Source: CAZFDT01 sp964518335 (lineage in GTDB: Bacteria; Planctomycetota; Phycisphaerae; Phycisphaerales; Phycisphaeraceae). Taken from it: 56,855 nt of DNA. Of the stretch, positions 35,828 to 44,410 are shown one piece after another. Position numbers and translations under genes: made by a program. Positions within the stretch are counted from its first letter, which is position 1, and each line of letters begins with the position of its first letter. The notes under the pieces are model-generated. The model saw only the letters and a program-made list of their open reading frames with translations. It did no database searches and was not told the origin of the DNA. The stretch is taken from assembly GCA_964518335.1 (NCBI GenBank), contig CAZFDT010000032.1, positions 1-56,855 of the forward strand, written 5' to 3'.

Positions 35828-36367
35828 ATGGAACGATCGTCTGAGGTCGAGTTGCTGGACCGCATTCATCGGGGCGACGACCGGGCCTTTGGGGAGCTGG
35901 TGCGTGGCCACGGCGGGTATCTGTACGGCGTGGCGCGGGCGTTGGTGCGAGATGAGCACGAAGCCCACGACGTGGTGCAGGAGACCTTCACGGCCGTATT
36001 GTCGAGTCGGTTCCGGGGGGACTCGGCCCTGCGGACGTGGCTGGTCGGGATCGCCGTGCGGCAAGCGGCAATGGCGAGGCGTAAGCGTCGCCCGTGGCTG
36101 CGGCTGTGGCGGCCACCTGAGGACGAGTCCGACCCGCCGGCGCCAGTGTCGGAGGCCGGCCAGGCGGCGGTCGAGGCCCGGCTGGACCTGACCGTGCTGC
36201 TGGATCGTCTGAGCCCCGAGCATCGAGAGGTGATCGTGCTGCGGGAGCTGGAGGGCATGAGTTACGAGGAGATGGCGTCGTTGCTGGGTGTGCCACGTGG
36301 GACGGTGGAATCGAGGCTGCACCGGGCCCGGCAGCAACTGAGGCAGGGGATCGAAGGTGAGCCATGA
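35828..36367 (+). CDS. ECF-family RNA polymerase sigma factor
   Basis: 179 residues. Region 2 is seen in LLDRIHRGDDRAFGELVRGHGGYLYGVARALVRDEHEAHDVVQETF. Region 4 is seen in LSPEHREVIVLRELEGMSYEEMASLLGVPRGTVESRLHRARQQLR. It overlaps the following anti-sigma gene by an ATGA, a classical sigma/anti-sigma pair. The operon continues with a Spy-like protein, which points to envelope or metal stress as the signal. Confidence 0.95.
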   Translation: MERSSEVELLDRIHRGDDRAFGELVRGHGGYLYGVARALVRDEHEAHDVVQETFTAVLSSRFRGDSALRTWLVGIAVRQAAMARRKRRPWLRLWRPPEDESDPPAPVSEAGQAAVEARLDLTVLLDRLSPEHREVIVLRELEGMSYEEMASLLGVPRGTVESRLHRARQQLRQGIEGEP

Positions 36368-36813
36368 CGTGTGATCGAAGTCAAGAAGTGTCGGCCTATC
36401 ACGACGGCGAGCTGCCGGCGGAGACGGCGCGGGAGCTGGAGCAGCACCTGGCGCAGTGCGCCGCGTGCGGGGTGGAGTTGGCGGCGCTGCGGCGGCTGTC
36501 GCAGCAGGTGCAGGCGGCGCGGCTGGATGAGCCACCGGCCGGTGCGCTGCAACTGTGGATGCGTCGATCGCACCGCGCAGCCGACGACCGCAGTGTGCGA
36601 CGGCTGGCGGGGTGGATGACGGCGGCGGCGGCGGCACTGTTGGTGACGGCCACGTTGTCGCTGCAGATGTCACCCGCCGAGGCCTCGCCCACGCTCAGCG
36701 AGTGGGAGCTGGCGATGATCAACCCCGACGCCGACGCGGCGCCGCAGTCGGTGTTCCTGGCGCAGTGGATGGCGGCCGATCTGTCGTCCGACGGCGAAAG
36801 GGGACGGCCATGA
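36364..36813 (+). CDS. Zinc-finger (ZAS) anti-sigma factor
   Basis: 149 residues. The N-terminal anti-sigma domain has the zinc motif H-x3-C-x2-C in LEQHLAQCAACG, preceded by SAYHDGELP, as in RsrA/ChrR-type factors. One transmembrane helix follows (MTAAAAALLVTATLSL), then a short periplasmic tail. It would hold the upstream sigma factor at the inner membrane. It overlaps both neighbours by ATGA, so all three genes are translationally coupled. Confidence 0.92.
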   Translation: MTCDRSQEVSAYHDGELPAETARELEQHLAQCAACGVELAALRRLSQQVQAARLDEPPAGALQLWMRRSHRAADDRSVRRLAGWMTAAAAALLVTATLSLQMSPAEASPTLSEWELAMINPDADAAPQSVFLAQWMAADLSSDGERGRP

Positions 36814-37385
36814 CGCGCGCTCTGGTGATCGTGGGGTTTCTCGTGTCGCTGGCGGCGGGCGTGACCGTGGGCCTGTCGGTGAGCGAGCGAGCGCATCATG
36901 AGCCACCGCCCAAGCCGGTGGGTGGGCCTGGCGATGGGCCACGCGAACGCGGCGGCGGCGGATGGCTGGCTCAGCAATTGAGCCTCACGCCCGAGCAGCA
37001 GACGCAGCTCGACGCGATCTGGTCCGAGGTGGCCCGCCACGGCGGTCGAGAGCAGTGGAGCGAACGTTCGCGCCTGCGCAAGGAGCGCGACGAGGCCATT
37101 GCCGCCCTGATCGCGCCCGAACGCCAGCCGGAGTACGAGCAGATTCATCGCCAATACGACGAGCGCGTGGAGGCGATGGAGGCGCAGTGGCGAGGCAACT
37201 TCCAGCAGGCGGTGGAAAAGACCAAGGCGATCCTCACGCCCGAGCAGCGGGAGAAGTACGAAGCCATCCTCGCCCGGCACGACCGCGATCGCGACCGCAA
37301 TGGCCCCCCCGGCTCGCGCGACCGCAAGCCGTCCACCAAGCGGGATCGGGACGACTCCGACGCCCGCACCATGCCAGACCGTTAA
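36810..37385 (+). CDS. Spy/CpxP-like periplasmic sensor protein
   Basis: 191 residues from ATG 36810, which overlaps the anti-sigma stop. A signal anchor (LVIVGFLVSLAAGVTVGLSV) is followed by a helical domain. LSLTPEQQTQLDAIW and ILTPEQREKYEAIL are two LTPEQ-type motifs as in CpxP/Spy/CnrX proteins, chaperone-like or metal-sensing regulators in the periplasm. The C-terminus is highly charged and disordered. Its operon position suggests it feeds a signal to the anti-sigma factor. Confidence 0.82.
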   Translation: MTRALVIVGFLVSLAAGVTVGLSVSERAHHEPPPKPVGGPGDGPRERGGGGWLAQQLSLTPEQQTQLDAIWSEVARHGGREQWSERSRLRKERDEAIAALIAPERQPEYEQIHRQYDERVEAMEAQWRGNFQQAVEKTKAILTPEQREKYEAILARHDRDRDRNGPPGSRDRKPSTKRDRDDSDARTMPDR

Positions 37386-37409
37386 CCCCTTATTGGAAAG
37401 GATCGGATC

Positions 37410-38012
37410 ATGCTGAGTTTCGAGAAAGTGATTGTCCCCGCGGTGCTGTGCGGCGTGATTGCCGCGTCGATCGCCCTGTCGCAGGACGGTGGTCAGCGCC
37501 AGGAAGGCCAGCGCGATCGCGGCCAGCGCACCGAGCGTCCCGAAGGCGAGCGCGGTGAGCGCCAGCGGGGCAACTTTGACCCTGAGCAGGCTCGCCAGCG
37601 CATGGCGCAGGCCTTCAAGGAGCAACTCAAAGTCACCGACGACGAGTGGGCGGTCCTGCAGCCCAAGCTCGAGCGGGTGCAGACGGCCCAGCGTCAGACG
37701 CGCGGTGGGATGGGCATGATGGGTGGCGGATTCCGCGGCGGACGCGAGGGTAGCCGTGAAGGCGGCGGCCCCGGCGCTCAGCCCGAAGGCAGCGAACGAC
37801 AGGTCAGCGACGTGGAGCGCACCTCACGCGAGCTGCGCACGGCGCTGCAGAACGAATCGACCACGCCTGGAGAAATCCAGGAGAAGCTCAAGGCCTACCG
37901 CGAGGCGCGCGTCAAGGCCCAGGGCGAGTTGACCGCCGCCCGCGAGGACCTCAAGCAGTTGCTCACGCAGCGGCAGGAAGCCGTGCTGGTGACCATGGGC
38001 GTACTCGAGTAA
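37410..38012 (+). CDS. Secreted coiled-coil protein of the ECF operon
   Basis: 200 residues. A signal peptide (VPAVLCGVIAASIALSQ) is followed by a Gln/Arg/Glu-rich segment, a helical stretch, a Met/Gly-rich GGMGMMGGGFRGG loop and a helical C-terminal half with heptad character (LKAYREARVKAQGELTAAREDLKQLL). The Met/Gly loop could bind copper or other metals, which is speculation. No family is firm; it resembles Spy-type helical proteins. It lies 24 nt after the previous gene with GGAAAGGA upstream, and a hairpin follows. Confidence 0.7.
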   Translation: MLSFEKVIVPAVLCGVIAASIALSQDGGQRQEGQRDRGQRTERPEGERGERQRGNFDPEQARQRMAQAFKEQLKVTDDEWAVLQPKLERVQTAQRQTRGGMGMMGGGFRGGREGSREGGGPGAQPEGSERQVSDVERTSRELRTALQNESTTPGEIQEKLKAYREARVKAQGELTAAREDLKQLLTQRQEAVLVTMGVLE

Positions 38013-38040
38013 GCCCATTTGCGAAGGTAATCCTTACGAT

Positions 38041-38080
38041 GCTCGGGGCGTGCTGCCTCCGCCGCCCCGGGCATTTTCTC
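38041..38080 (+). terminator. Candidate terminator after the ECF/Spy operon
   Basis: GCTCGGGGCG (38041-38050) pairs with CGCCCCGGGC (38063-38072) with one wobble, and ATTTTCTC follows. The stem is strong and the T-run is short. It separates the stress operon from the type II secretion operon. Confidence 0.55.
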
Positions 38081-38113
38081 GCTGTCGCCTGACCTTATCG
38101 ACGTGAGCTTCGC

Positions 38114-39859
38114 GTGGAACACGTGATCGACATGATGCGACGGCAGGGCCTACTCGACGAGCCGGCGGCGAGGCGGGCGTGCGACCTCATGGGCCAGGGC
38201 AAGCGGCTGGAGGAGGCTGTGCTTGCTGCCGACGGCGTGACCGAGGATGCGATGCTCCGCTGCCTGGGACAGATGTTCGACGTGCCCGTGGTCGATCTGG
38301 ACAGTCAGGCCCCCAGCAAGGAGTTTCTGGCGACGTTCCCCACGCGACTGCTGGTGCGGCACAACGTGCTGCCCATCGCCGAGGAGGGCGGCGTGACGCT
38401 CGTGGCCGCTTCGAGCATCACCGACACCGCTGCACTTGACGAGTTGCGGCTGCTCACCGGGCGCGAGTGCAAACTCGCGTTGGCTCCGGCGCGCGAGATC
38501 GATCGGGCCATCAAGCGGCTGCTGGGCGTCGGCGCCGACACGCTGCAGACGCTCGACGACGAAGCCGGCACGAGCATCCAGGTGCTCGACGCCGACGACG
38601 GCAGTGACCTGGACGCCGACGACGCGGCCCACGATGCCTCGATCATCCGTTTCGTCAACCAGGTGCTCATCGAAGCCATCGAAAGCCGCGCCACCGACGT
38701 TCACATCGAGCCGTTCGAGGACTCGCTGCGGCTGCGCTACCGCATCGATGGCCTTTTGCAGGAGGCCAATGTGCCGCCCAACGTGCGGCGCTTCCACGCG
38801 GCCATCGTCTCCCGCCTCAAGATTCTCGCCCACCTCGACATCGCCGAAAAACGCCTGCCGCAGGACGGGCGCATCAAGCTCAAGCTCTCCGGCCGCGAGA
38901 TCGACGTGCGCGTCTCGATCATTCCCATGATCCACGGCGAGGCCGTCGTGCTGCGCCTGCTCCACCGCGGCACAGCCTTGCTGGGGACCGAGCACCTGGG
39001 CATGTCCGCACGAGATCGCGCCCTGTTCGACATGGTGCTCGACATGCCCCACGGCATCGTGCTCGTCACAGGCCCAACCGGCAGCGGCAAAACCACCACC
39101 CTCTACGCCGCCCTGAGCAAGATCAACGATATCCAACGCAAGATCGTCACCATCGAAGACCCCGTCGAGTACCAGCTGCGCGGCGTCAACCACATCCAGG
39201 TCTCGACCAAGACCGGCCTGACCTTCGCCGCCGGTCTGCGCGCGATCTTGCGCCACGATCCCGACGTCGTGCTCATCGGCGAAATCCGCGACCGTGAAAC
39301 CGCCGAGATCGCCGTGCAGGCGTCGCTTACCGGCCACCTGGTGTTCAGCACGTTGCACACCAACGACGCGCCCAGCGCGGCGACGCGCCTGGTGGACATG
39401 GGGCTGGAGCCGTACCTCGTCGCCTCGTCGCTGGAGGTGGTCATCGCCCAGCGACTGGTGCGCCTGATCTGCGAGGGCTGCAAGAAGCCGTTGCCTCACC
39501 GTGAGACCCAGATGCTGCGCGAGCAGTACGGCGACGTGGTGCCGCAGGTGCTCTATCACGGCGTGGGTTGCCGCGCGTGTCAGGGCACGGGCTTCCGAGG
39601 CCGACAGGGCGTGTTCGAGATGATGGCCATCACCGACGACCTGCGCTCGCTCATTCTCAAGCGCGCGCCGTCGCACGAGCTGCGCAAGGTCGCGATGGTC
39701 CACGGCATGAGTTCGCTTCGCGATGACGGATGGCGTGTCGTCGCCGAAGGTCGCACCACCATCGACGAGGTCATGCAGAATACCAAGGACGAGCAGAGCG
39801 CCTTTGGCGGTTGGCAGGAGGCTGCCGCGCGCGAGCCGACTCAGGAGGTGAAGGCGTAA
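38114..39859 (+). CDS. gspE: Type II secretion ATPase GspE
   Basis: 581 residues from a GTG (an ATG at 38132 is an alternative). It is the cytoplasmic hexameric ATPase that powers pseudopilus assembly. It has an N-terminal N1E domain (LLDEPAARRACDLM), then RATDVHIEPFEDSLRLRYRIDG, Walker A GPTGSGKTTT (320-329), the Asp box IVTIEDPVEYQ, Walker B VVLIGEIRDRET and the His box LVFSTLHTNDA. The zinc-binding tetracysteine site is CEGC (453-456) with CRAC (486-489). It is the first gene of an operon of twelve. It ends with AGGAGGTGA, which serves as ribosome site for gspF; the TAA overlaps the gspF ATG. Confidence 0.96.
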   Translation: MEHVIDMMRRQGLLDEPAARRACDLMGQGKRLEEAVLAADGVTEDAMLRCLGQMFDVPVVDLDSQAPSKEFLATFPTRLLVRHNVLPIAEEGGVTLVAASSITDTAALDELRLLTGRECKLALAPAREIDRAIKRLLGVGADTLQTLDDEAGTSIQVLDADDGSDLDADDAAHDASIIRFVNQVLIEAIESRATDVHIEPFEDSLRLRYRIDGLLQEANVPPNVRRFHAAIVSRLKILAHLDIAEKRLPQDGRIKLKLSGREIDVRVSIIPMIHGEAVVLRLLHRGTALLGTEHLGMSARDRALFDMVLDMPHGIVLVTGPTGSGKTTTLYAALSKINDIQRKIVTIEDPVEYQLRGVNHIQVSTKTGLTFAAGLRAILRHDPDVVLIGEIRDRETAEIAVQASLTGHLVFSTLHTNDAPSAATRLVDMGLEPYLVASSLEVVIAQRLVRLICEGCKKPLPHRETQMLREQYGDVVPQVLYHGVGCRACQGTGFRGRQGVFEMMAITDDLRSLILKRAPSHELRKVAMVHGMSSLRDDGWRVVAEGRTTIDEVMQNTKDEQSAFGGWQEAAAREPTQEVKA

Positions 39860-41091
39860 TGGGCATCTACGCCTACACCGCGCTGGACAGGCAAGGTCGC
39901 TCGACCAGTGGCACGATCCCCGCCGAATCGCGCCACGCTGCGATGGATGTGGTGCTCAGTCGCGGCCTGTCTCCCGTATCGATCGAGGAATCGCGCGGCT
40001 CGGGCGAAATCGGAATCGGATCATGGCTGCCCCGGCGGTCCAGTGCAGCGGGCAAGGTCCCCGCCCGCGCCGTCGAGGCTTTCACGCGGGAACTGGCCAA
40101 CCTGCTGGCCGCCGGGCTGTCGCTGTCGCGGGCACTGGCCTTGCTCAAGCGCGAGGCGTCGCACCCGGCCGCGTCCGCCACCTGGACCAAGGTCCACGAC
40201 GACGTGGTCGGCGGCGAAGCCCTGGCCGATGCCCTGGCCCAGCATCCACGGGCGTTCTCCAACGTCTATGTCGCCATGGTGCGTGCCGGCGAGGCGGGCG
40301 GATTCCTTCACGTCGTGCTCAGCCAGATCGCCGAGTTCCGCCAGCGCGAGAAGGATCTCGTGGGCAAGGTCAAGGCGGCGATGATTTACCCCGTCGCCCT
40401 GGCCATCGTCGCCACCGGTGTGCTGGCGTTCCTCCTGACGTTCTTCATCCCGCGCTTTGCGGTGATCTTCGACCAGTTCGGGTCCAAGCTGCCCTGGCTG
40501 ACGCGCATGGTCGTGGCTGTCAGCGGGTGGCTTCTGTCCTATGGGCCGCTGATCCTGCTGGCGCTGATCGTCGGTGCGATCGCGCTGCGGCGATGGGTGG
40601 CCACGGAAGCCGGACGGCGGGCGATCGAACGCATGATCCTGCGCACACCGGGTATCGGGATATTGACGGCAAGGTTCGCACTGGTGCGATTTGCACGGAT
40701 GCTGGGCACGCTGGTCGGTGCGGGCGTGCCGCTGGTGGCGGCGCTGCGCGTGGCCCGCGAGGCGATCGGGAACCAGACGCTGTCGGATACTGTCGGCCGT
40801 GCGATCGAGGACGTGCAGCGCGGCGAGCCGCTGAGCCGGGCGCTGTCGGGCGATCGGCTACTGTTTCCCGCAGCGGTGATCGAGATGATCAGCGTGGCGG
40901 AGGAAACCGGCAGGCTCGATCAGGAACTGGTCCGCCTGGCGGCATCCTACGAGGGCGACCTGGACCGCCAGCTTCGCCTGACGGTGGCGCTGGCCGAGCC
41001 GGCGCTGCTGTTCGTCATGGCGGCGCTGATCGGCACCGTCGTCGTCAGCATGCTGCTGCCGGTGTTCACACTGCAGGACATGATTAACTGA
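39859..41091 (+). CDS. gspF: Type II secretion inner-membrane platform protein GspF
   Basis: 410 residues with two GspF/PilC domains (LANLLAAGLSLSRALALL and LGTLVGAGVPLVAALRVA) and three transmembrane helices (about 173-196, 220-245 and 380-403). Typical marks are MVRAGEAGGFLHVVL and MISVAEETGRLDQEL. It links GspE to the pseudopilus in the inner membrane. It starts on the last base of the gspE stop codon. Confidence 0.96.
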   Translation: MGIYAYTALDRQGRSTSGTIPAESRHAAMDVVLSRGLSPVSIEESRGSGEIGIGSWLPRRSSAAGKVPARAVEAFTRELANLLAAGLSLSRALALLKREASHPAASATWTKVHDDVVGGEALADALAQHPRAFSNVYVAMVRAGEAGGFLHVVLSQIAEFRQREKDLVGKVKAAMIYPVALAIVATGVLAFLLTFFIPRFAVIFDQFGSKLPWLTRMVVAVSGWLLSYGPLILLALIVGAIALRRWVATEAGRRAIERMILRTPGIGILTARFALVRFARMLGTLVGAGVPLVAALRVAREAIGNQTLSDTVGRAIEDVQRGEPLSRALSGDRLLFPAAVIEMISVAEETGRLDQELVRLAASYEGDLDRQLRLTVALAEPALLFVMAALIGTVVVSMLLPVFTLQDMIN

Positions 41092-41102
41092 GGAGTTCAC
41101 GG

Positions 41103-41504
41103 ATGCGTCAAGGTTTCTCGCTCATCGAACTGCTGCTGGTGCTGGTGATCCTGGGGGTGCTGGCGGCGCTGGTGGTGCCCAAGTTCACCGGTCGGTCGCG
41201 GCAGGCGCGCGAGACGGCCGCCAAGGCCGATATCTCCAGCGTCGAGACGGCGATCAATGCCTTCGAGATCGACACCGGGCGGCTGCCGACCACCGAAGAG
41301 GGGCTGGGCGCCCTGTTGTCGCAACCGTCGGGCGTGCTGGACTGGAACGGCCCCTACCTGCAACGCGGCATGCCGCGCGATCCGTGGGGCAACGAGTACA
41401 TGTACCGCCAACCCGGACAGAAGAACACGGCCGGGTTCGACCTCTACTCCTTCGGCCCCGACGGCCGCGAAGGCAGCGATGACATCGGCAACTGGAACGA
41501 ATGA
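41103..41504 (+). CDS. gspG: Major pseudopilin GspG
   Basis: 133 residues. The prepilin site has a short leader ending in Gly4, then FSLIELLLVLVILGVLAALVVP with Glu at position +5. The mature part has the GspG text RQARETAAKADISSVETAINAFEIDTGRLPTTEEGL and the calcium-site region DPWGNEY. The mature protein is close to the usual length. It forms the pseudopilus shaft. No prepilin peptidase gene (gspO) is in this window. Confidence 0.96.
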   Translation: MRQGFSLIELLLVLVILGVLAALVVPKFTGRSRQARETAAKADISSVETAINAFEIDTGRLPTTEEGLGALLSQPSGVLDWNGPYLQRGMPRDPWGNEYMYRQPGQKNTAGFDLYSFGPDGREGSDDIGNWNE

Positions 41505-42001
41505 TCATGGCCGCACCCCGCAGGCATCACGCAAGCTCGAAGCACGGCTTCACCCTGTTGGAGACCGTGCTGGTGCTGGTGCTCATCACGATGACGCTGG
41601 CGCTGGCGGCGCCGTCGCTGGGCGGCTGGCGTCGCGGGGCGATGCTGCGCGATGCGGGCGACGACTTCCTGGCCACGGCGGCCTGGGCGCGGGCCCGCGC
41701 CATCGCCGACGCACGTATCCACCAGTTGCAGATCGACCCGGCGGGCGCGGGATGGCGGGTGCTCATGGACGATGGGGGACAATACGTGCCGGCGCCGGGC
41801 GAATATGGCCAAGGGCTGCAGTTGCCCCCATCCCTGAGAATCGATCAGACCGGCGGCGGCGCGAGCATCGCTTTTCATCCCAACGGACGCACCACCGCCG
41901 CCGCCGTGCGCATCGCCACGCTCGACGGACGCCACGGCATCGAGCTGCGATGCGACGCACCCGCCGAGTCGTTCCGCCTCATCGAGGAGGCGAGCTGGTG
42001 A
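41501..42001 (+). CDS. gspH: Minor pseudopilin GspH
   Basis: 166 residues overlapping gspG by four bases. Its prepilin motif HG-FTLLETVLVLVLITMTLALAAPSL begins after a 15-residue basic leader. The mature part has the GspH pattern WARARAIADARIHQLQIDPAGAGWRV and FHPNGRTTAAAVRI. It is part of the pseudopilus tip complex with GspI, J and K. Confidence 0.92.
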   Translation: MIMAAPRRHHASSKHGFTLLETVLVLVLITMTLALAAPSLGGWRRGAMLRDAGDDFLATAAWARARAIADARIHQLQIDPAGAGWRVLMDDGGQYVPAPGEYGQGLQLPPSLRIDQTGGGASIAFHPNGRTTAAAVRIATLDGRHGIELRCDAPAESFRLIEEASW

Positions 42002-42423
42002 TGAGTCGCTCCTGCCGCACATCCCGAGGCTTCACGCTGATGGAGGTGCTTGCCACGCTGGTGCTCATCGGCGTGGTGCTGCCGGTGGCGATGCGCGGGA
42101 TCTCGATGTCGCTGCAGGCCGCCGCCAGCGCCCGCCACCGGCTCGAAGCCGCACAGCTTGCCCAGCAGAAGATCGCCGAGATGCTCGTATTGCGCGACGC
42201 GCGACTGTTCAACGGCTATGGCGATTTCGGCGATGCCTGGCCCGCGTACCGCTGGCGCAGCGAGGGCGCCATGGCTGGCTACGGCGTCTATCGCGTGAGC
42301 GTCACCGTCACCTGGATGCAGCGCGACGTGGAGCAGTCGCTGATCGTTGACACGCTCGTCTATCCGACGACGGGCCTTGACGACATCGACACCGAGCCGA
42401 CGGACGAGGAGGTGACGACATGA
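42001..42423 (+). CDS. gspI: Minor pseudopilin GspI
   Basis: 140 residues from ATG 42001, overlapping the gspH stop by one base. The prepilin motif RG-FTLMEVLATLVLIGVVLPVAMRGI is followed by the GspI-type segment LEAAQLAQQKIAEML and a C-terminal strand region (YRVSVTVTWMQRD). The acidic tail overlaps the gspJ start by an ATGA. The upstream continuation of the open frame is not coding. Confidence 0.92.
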   Translation: MSRSCRTSRGFTLMEVLATLVLIGVVLPVAMRGISMSLQAAASARHRLEAAQLAQQKIAEMLVLRDARLFNGYGDFGDAWPAYRWRSEGAMAGYGVYRVSVTVTWMQRDVEQSLIVDTLVYPTTGLDDIDTEPTDEEVTT

Positions 42424-43076
42424 GCCGTCGCCCATCGGGTTTTACGCTGCTGGAACTGGTCGTGGCTACGGCGATGGTGGCGATCATGGCGCTGTCGCTC
42501 TACGCGGCGATGGGCGTGGGCTTCCGCGCACGCCAGAGCGTGCGAGAGCAGACGCAGGCGGCGAGGCAGGCGGCGATCGTTCTGGACCTGGTCGAGCGCG
42601 AGCTGCAGTCGGTGATGCCGCCGACGGGCGTGTTGGCCGGGCCGATGATCGCCTACGCCAATGGCACGACGGGTAGCGAGGCCGACACGATCGAGTTCTA
42701 CGCCGTGGGCGCCGACGCCGACACCGGCGATGATCCGCTGGGTGAGGGCATCCGTCGCGTGCAGATCGTGCCCTCCGGGGACACACTGGTCATGCGCGTG
42801 GAGCGCAATCTGTTGTCGTCCGTGCAGACGCCTGTCGAAGATCAGTTGCTGGCCCGTGGCGTGCGCGCTTTCGGACTGCGGTACTACAACGGCTACGGCT
42901 GGCAGCCCGAATGGGACTCGACGCAGTTGGGCAACATCCTGCCCGTCGCCGTCGAAATCACGATCGAACTCAACGACCCCGTCGACACCACGCGCACCTA
43001 CCGCTCGGCGCGGCTCGTGCCGATCTCGACCGGACGCATCACCACCAACGCCAGCCTCTTTGGACTGATGCCATGA
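42420..43076 (+). CDS. gspJ: Minor pseudopilin GspJ
   Basis: 218 residues. The prepilin motif SG-FTLLELVVATAMVAIMALSLYAAM is followed by RQAAIVLDLVERELQSV, a typical GspJ helix, and a beta-rich C-terminal domain with VRAFGLRYYNGYGWQPEWDS. It works with GspI and GspK at the pseudopilus tip. Both ends overlap neighbours by ATGA. Confidence 0.92.
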   Translation: MSRRPSGFTLLELVVATAMVAIMALSLYAAMGVGFRARQSVREQTQAARQAAIVLDLVERELQSVMPPTGVLAGPMIAYANGTTGSEADTIEFYAVGADADTGDDPLGEGIRRVQIVPSGDTLVMRVERNLLSSVQTPVEDQLLARGVRAFGLRYYNGYGWQPEWDSTQLGNILPVAVEITIELNDPVDTTRTYRSARLVPISTGRITTNASLFGLMP

Positions 43077-44410
43077 CCCCAGCGACGGCCCAACACGAGG
43101 TGCGCCGCCGGGGCACCGCCTTGATCGTCACCATGATCGTGGTGTTCGCGCTGGGCTCGCTGGTGCTGACCATGGGGCGCACGGCCCGGGTGGAAGCGAC
43201 GGCATCGGCCAACAGCGCCGCCATGCTCCAGGCCGACGCCATCGCTCGCGGCGCCGAGCAGTTCGTCCTGGCCCTCGTCACCGATCAGCTCACGACGCTC
43301 GACACCATGCGCGACAGCGATTTCGCCGCTGTGCAGGTCGGCACGGGCTGGTTCTGGATTCTGCGGCCCGACTACGGCGACCCCGACCTGCCCCTGTTCG
43401 GCATCGTCGACGAGGCAGGCAAACTCGACCTCAACCGCGCATCGCTCGACGGCCTGCGGATGCTGCCGGGGATGACCGACGATCTGGCCGCCTCCATCGT
43501 GGACTGGCGCGACGGTGACGACACGAGCACGGAAGGCGGCGCCGAGAGCAATGTGTATCTGTCGAGGAACCCACCCTACCGGGCCAAGAACGGCAACTTC
43601 GAGACGATCGAGGAACTGATGCTCGTCAGCGGCATGACCCGCGACTATCTCCACGGCGGGCAGCAGCCCGGCGGACGCGCATTGGCTTTTGAGCAGCATC
43701 GGCTCATCGGGCTGTTCCCCTATGTGACGGTGTGGAACTCGCAGCGTAACGTCGCCGCCGACGGCACACGACGGCTCAACATCGGCGACAACAATCGTCG
43801 TCAGGACCTTCGCCGACTGCTGCGCCAGCGTCTGGGTGACACGCGAGGCGAGGAGGTCGGATCGCTGCTGGGCTCGCCCAACAACCCTCCGCGCGACCTC
43901 TTCGATCTGGCGGTTCGCACGCAGATGACCGCCGACGAGCTTCGATTGGTCGAAGACTATCTCACCAGTACGGGCAGCGGGCGATTGCGCGGGCTGGTCA
44001 ACGTCAACACCGCGCCGCGCGAAGTACTGTTGTGCCTCGACGGCCTCGACGAGGCGCAGGCCGATCAACTGCTGGCGGCCCGACCCGCTGCAGTGGCCGC
44101 CTATCCCGGCACGATCGCCTGGGTCTATGACGTGTTGCAGGAGGGCGCGATCGGGCTGGGCAGCCAGATCACGGGGCGCGGCAGGCAGTATTCGGCCGAT
44201 ATCCTGGCCGTGAGTGCCAACGGCCGCGCGTTCAAGCGGATACGCATGGTGGTCGATGCGTCGCGCACCACGCCGCGGATCGTGTACCGTCGCGACCTGA
44301 CCGACGGCGGATGGCCCCTGGACGAGTCGGTGCGCGACTCGATCCGTGCCGGCCGGGGCCCGGGCGACTGGTCGAACGTGGGGGCGGGCATGAGAGGCAG
44401 AGCATGGTGA
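43073..44410 (+). CDS. gspK: Minor pseudopilin GspK
   Basis: 445 residues from ATG 43073. The prepilin-like start RRRG-TALIVTMIVVFALGSLVLTM lacks Glu at +5, as is usual for GspK. The body has the alpha-domain text IVDEAGKLDLNRASLDGLRMLPGMTDDLAASIVDWRDGDD, PYRAKNGNFETIEELMLVSGM and GLVNVNTAPREVLLCLDGL. It is longer than most GspK proteins. It caps the pseudopilus. It overlaps gspL by seven bases. Confidence 0.93.
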   Translation: MTPATAQHEVRRRGTALIVTMIVVFALGSLVLTMGRTARVEATASANSAAMLQADAIARGAEQFVLALVTDQLTTLDTMRDSDFAAVQVGTGWFWILRPDYGDPDLPLFGIVDEAGKLDLNRASLDGLRMLPGMTDDLAASIVDWRDGDDTSTEGGAESNVYLSRNPPYRAKNGNFETIEELMLVSGMTRDYLHGGQQPGGRALAFEQHRLIGLFPYVTVWNSQRNVAADGTRRLNIGDNNRRQDLRRLLRQRLGDTRGEEVGSLLGSPNNPPRDLFDLAVRTQMTADELRLVEDYLTSTGSGRLRGLVNVNTAPREVLLCLDGLDEAQADQLLAARPAAVAAYPGTIAWVYDVLQEGAIGLGSQITGRGRQYSADILAVSANGRAFKRIRMVVDASRTTPRIVYRRDLTDGGWPLDESVRDSIRAGRGPGDWSNVGAGMRGRAW

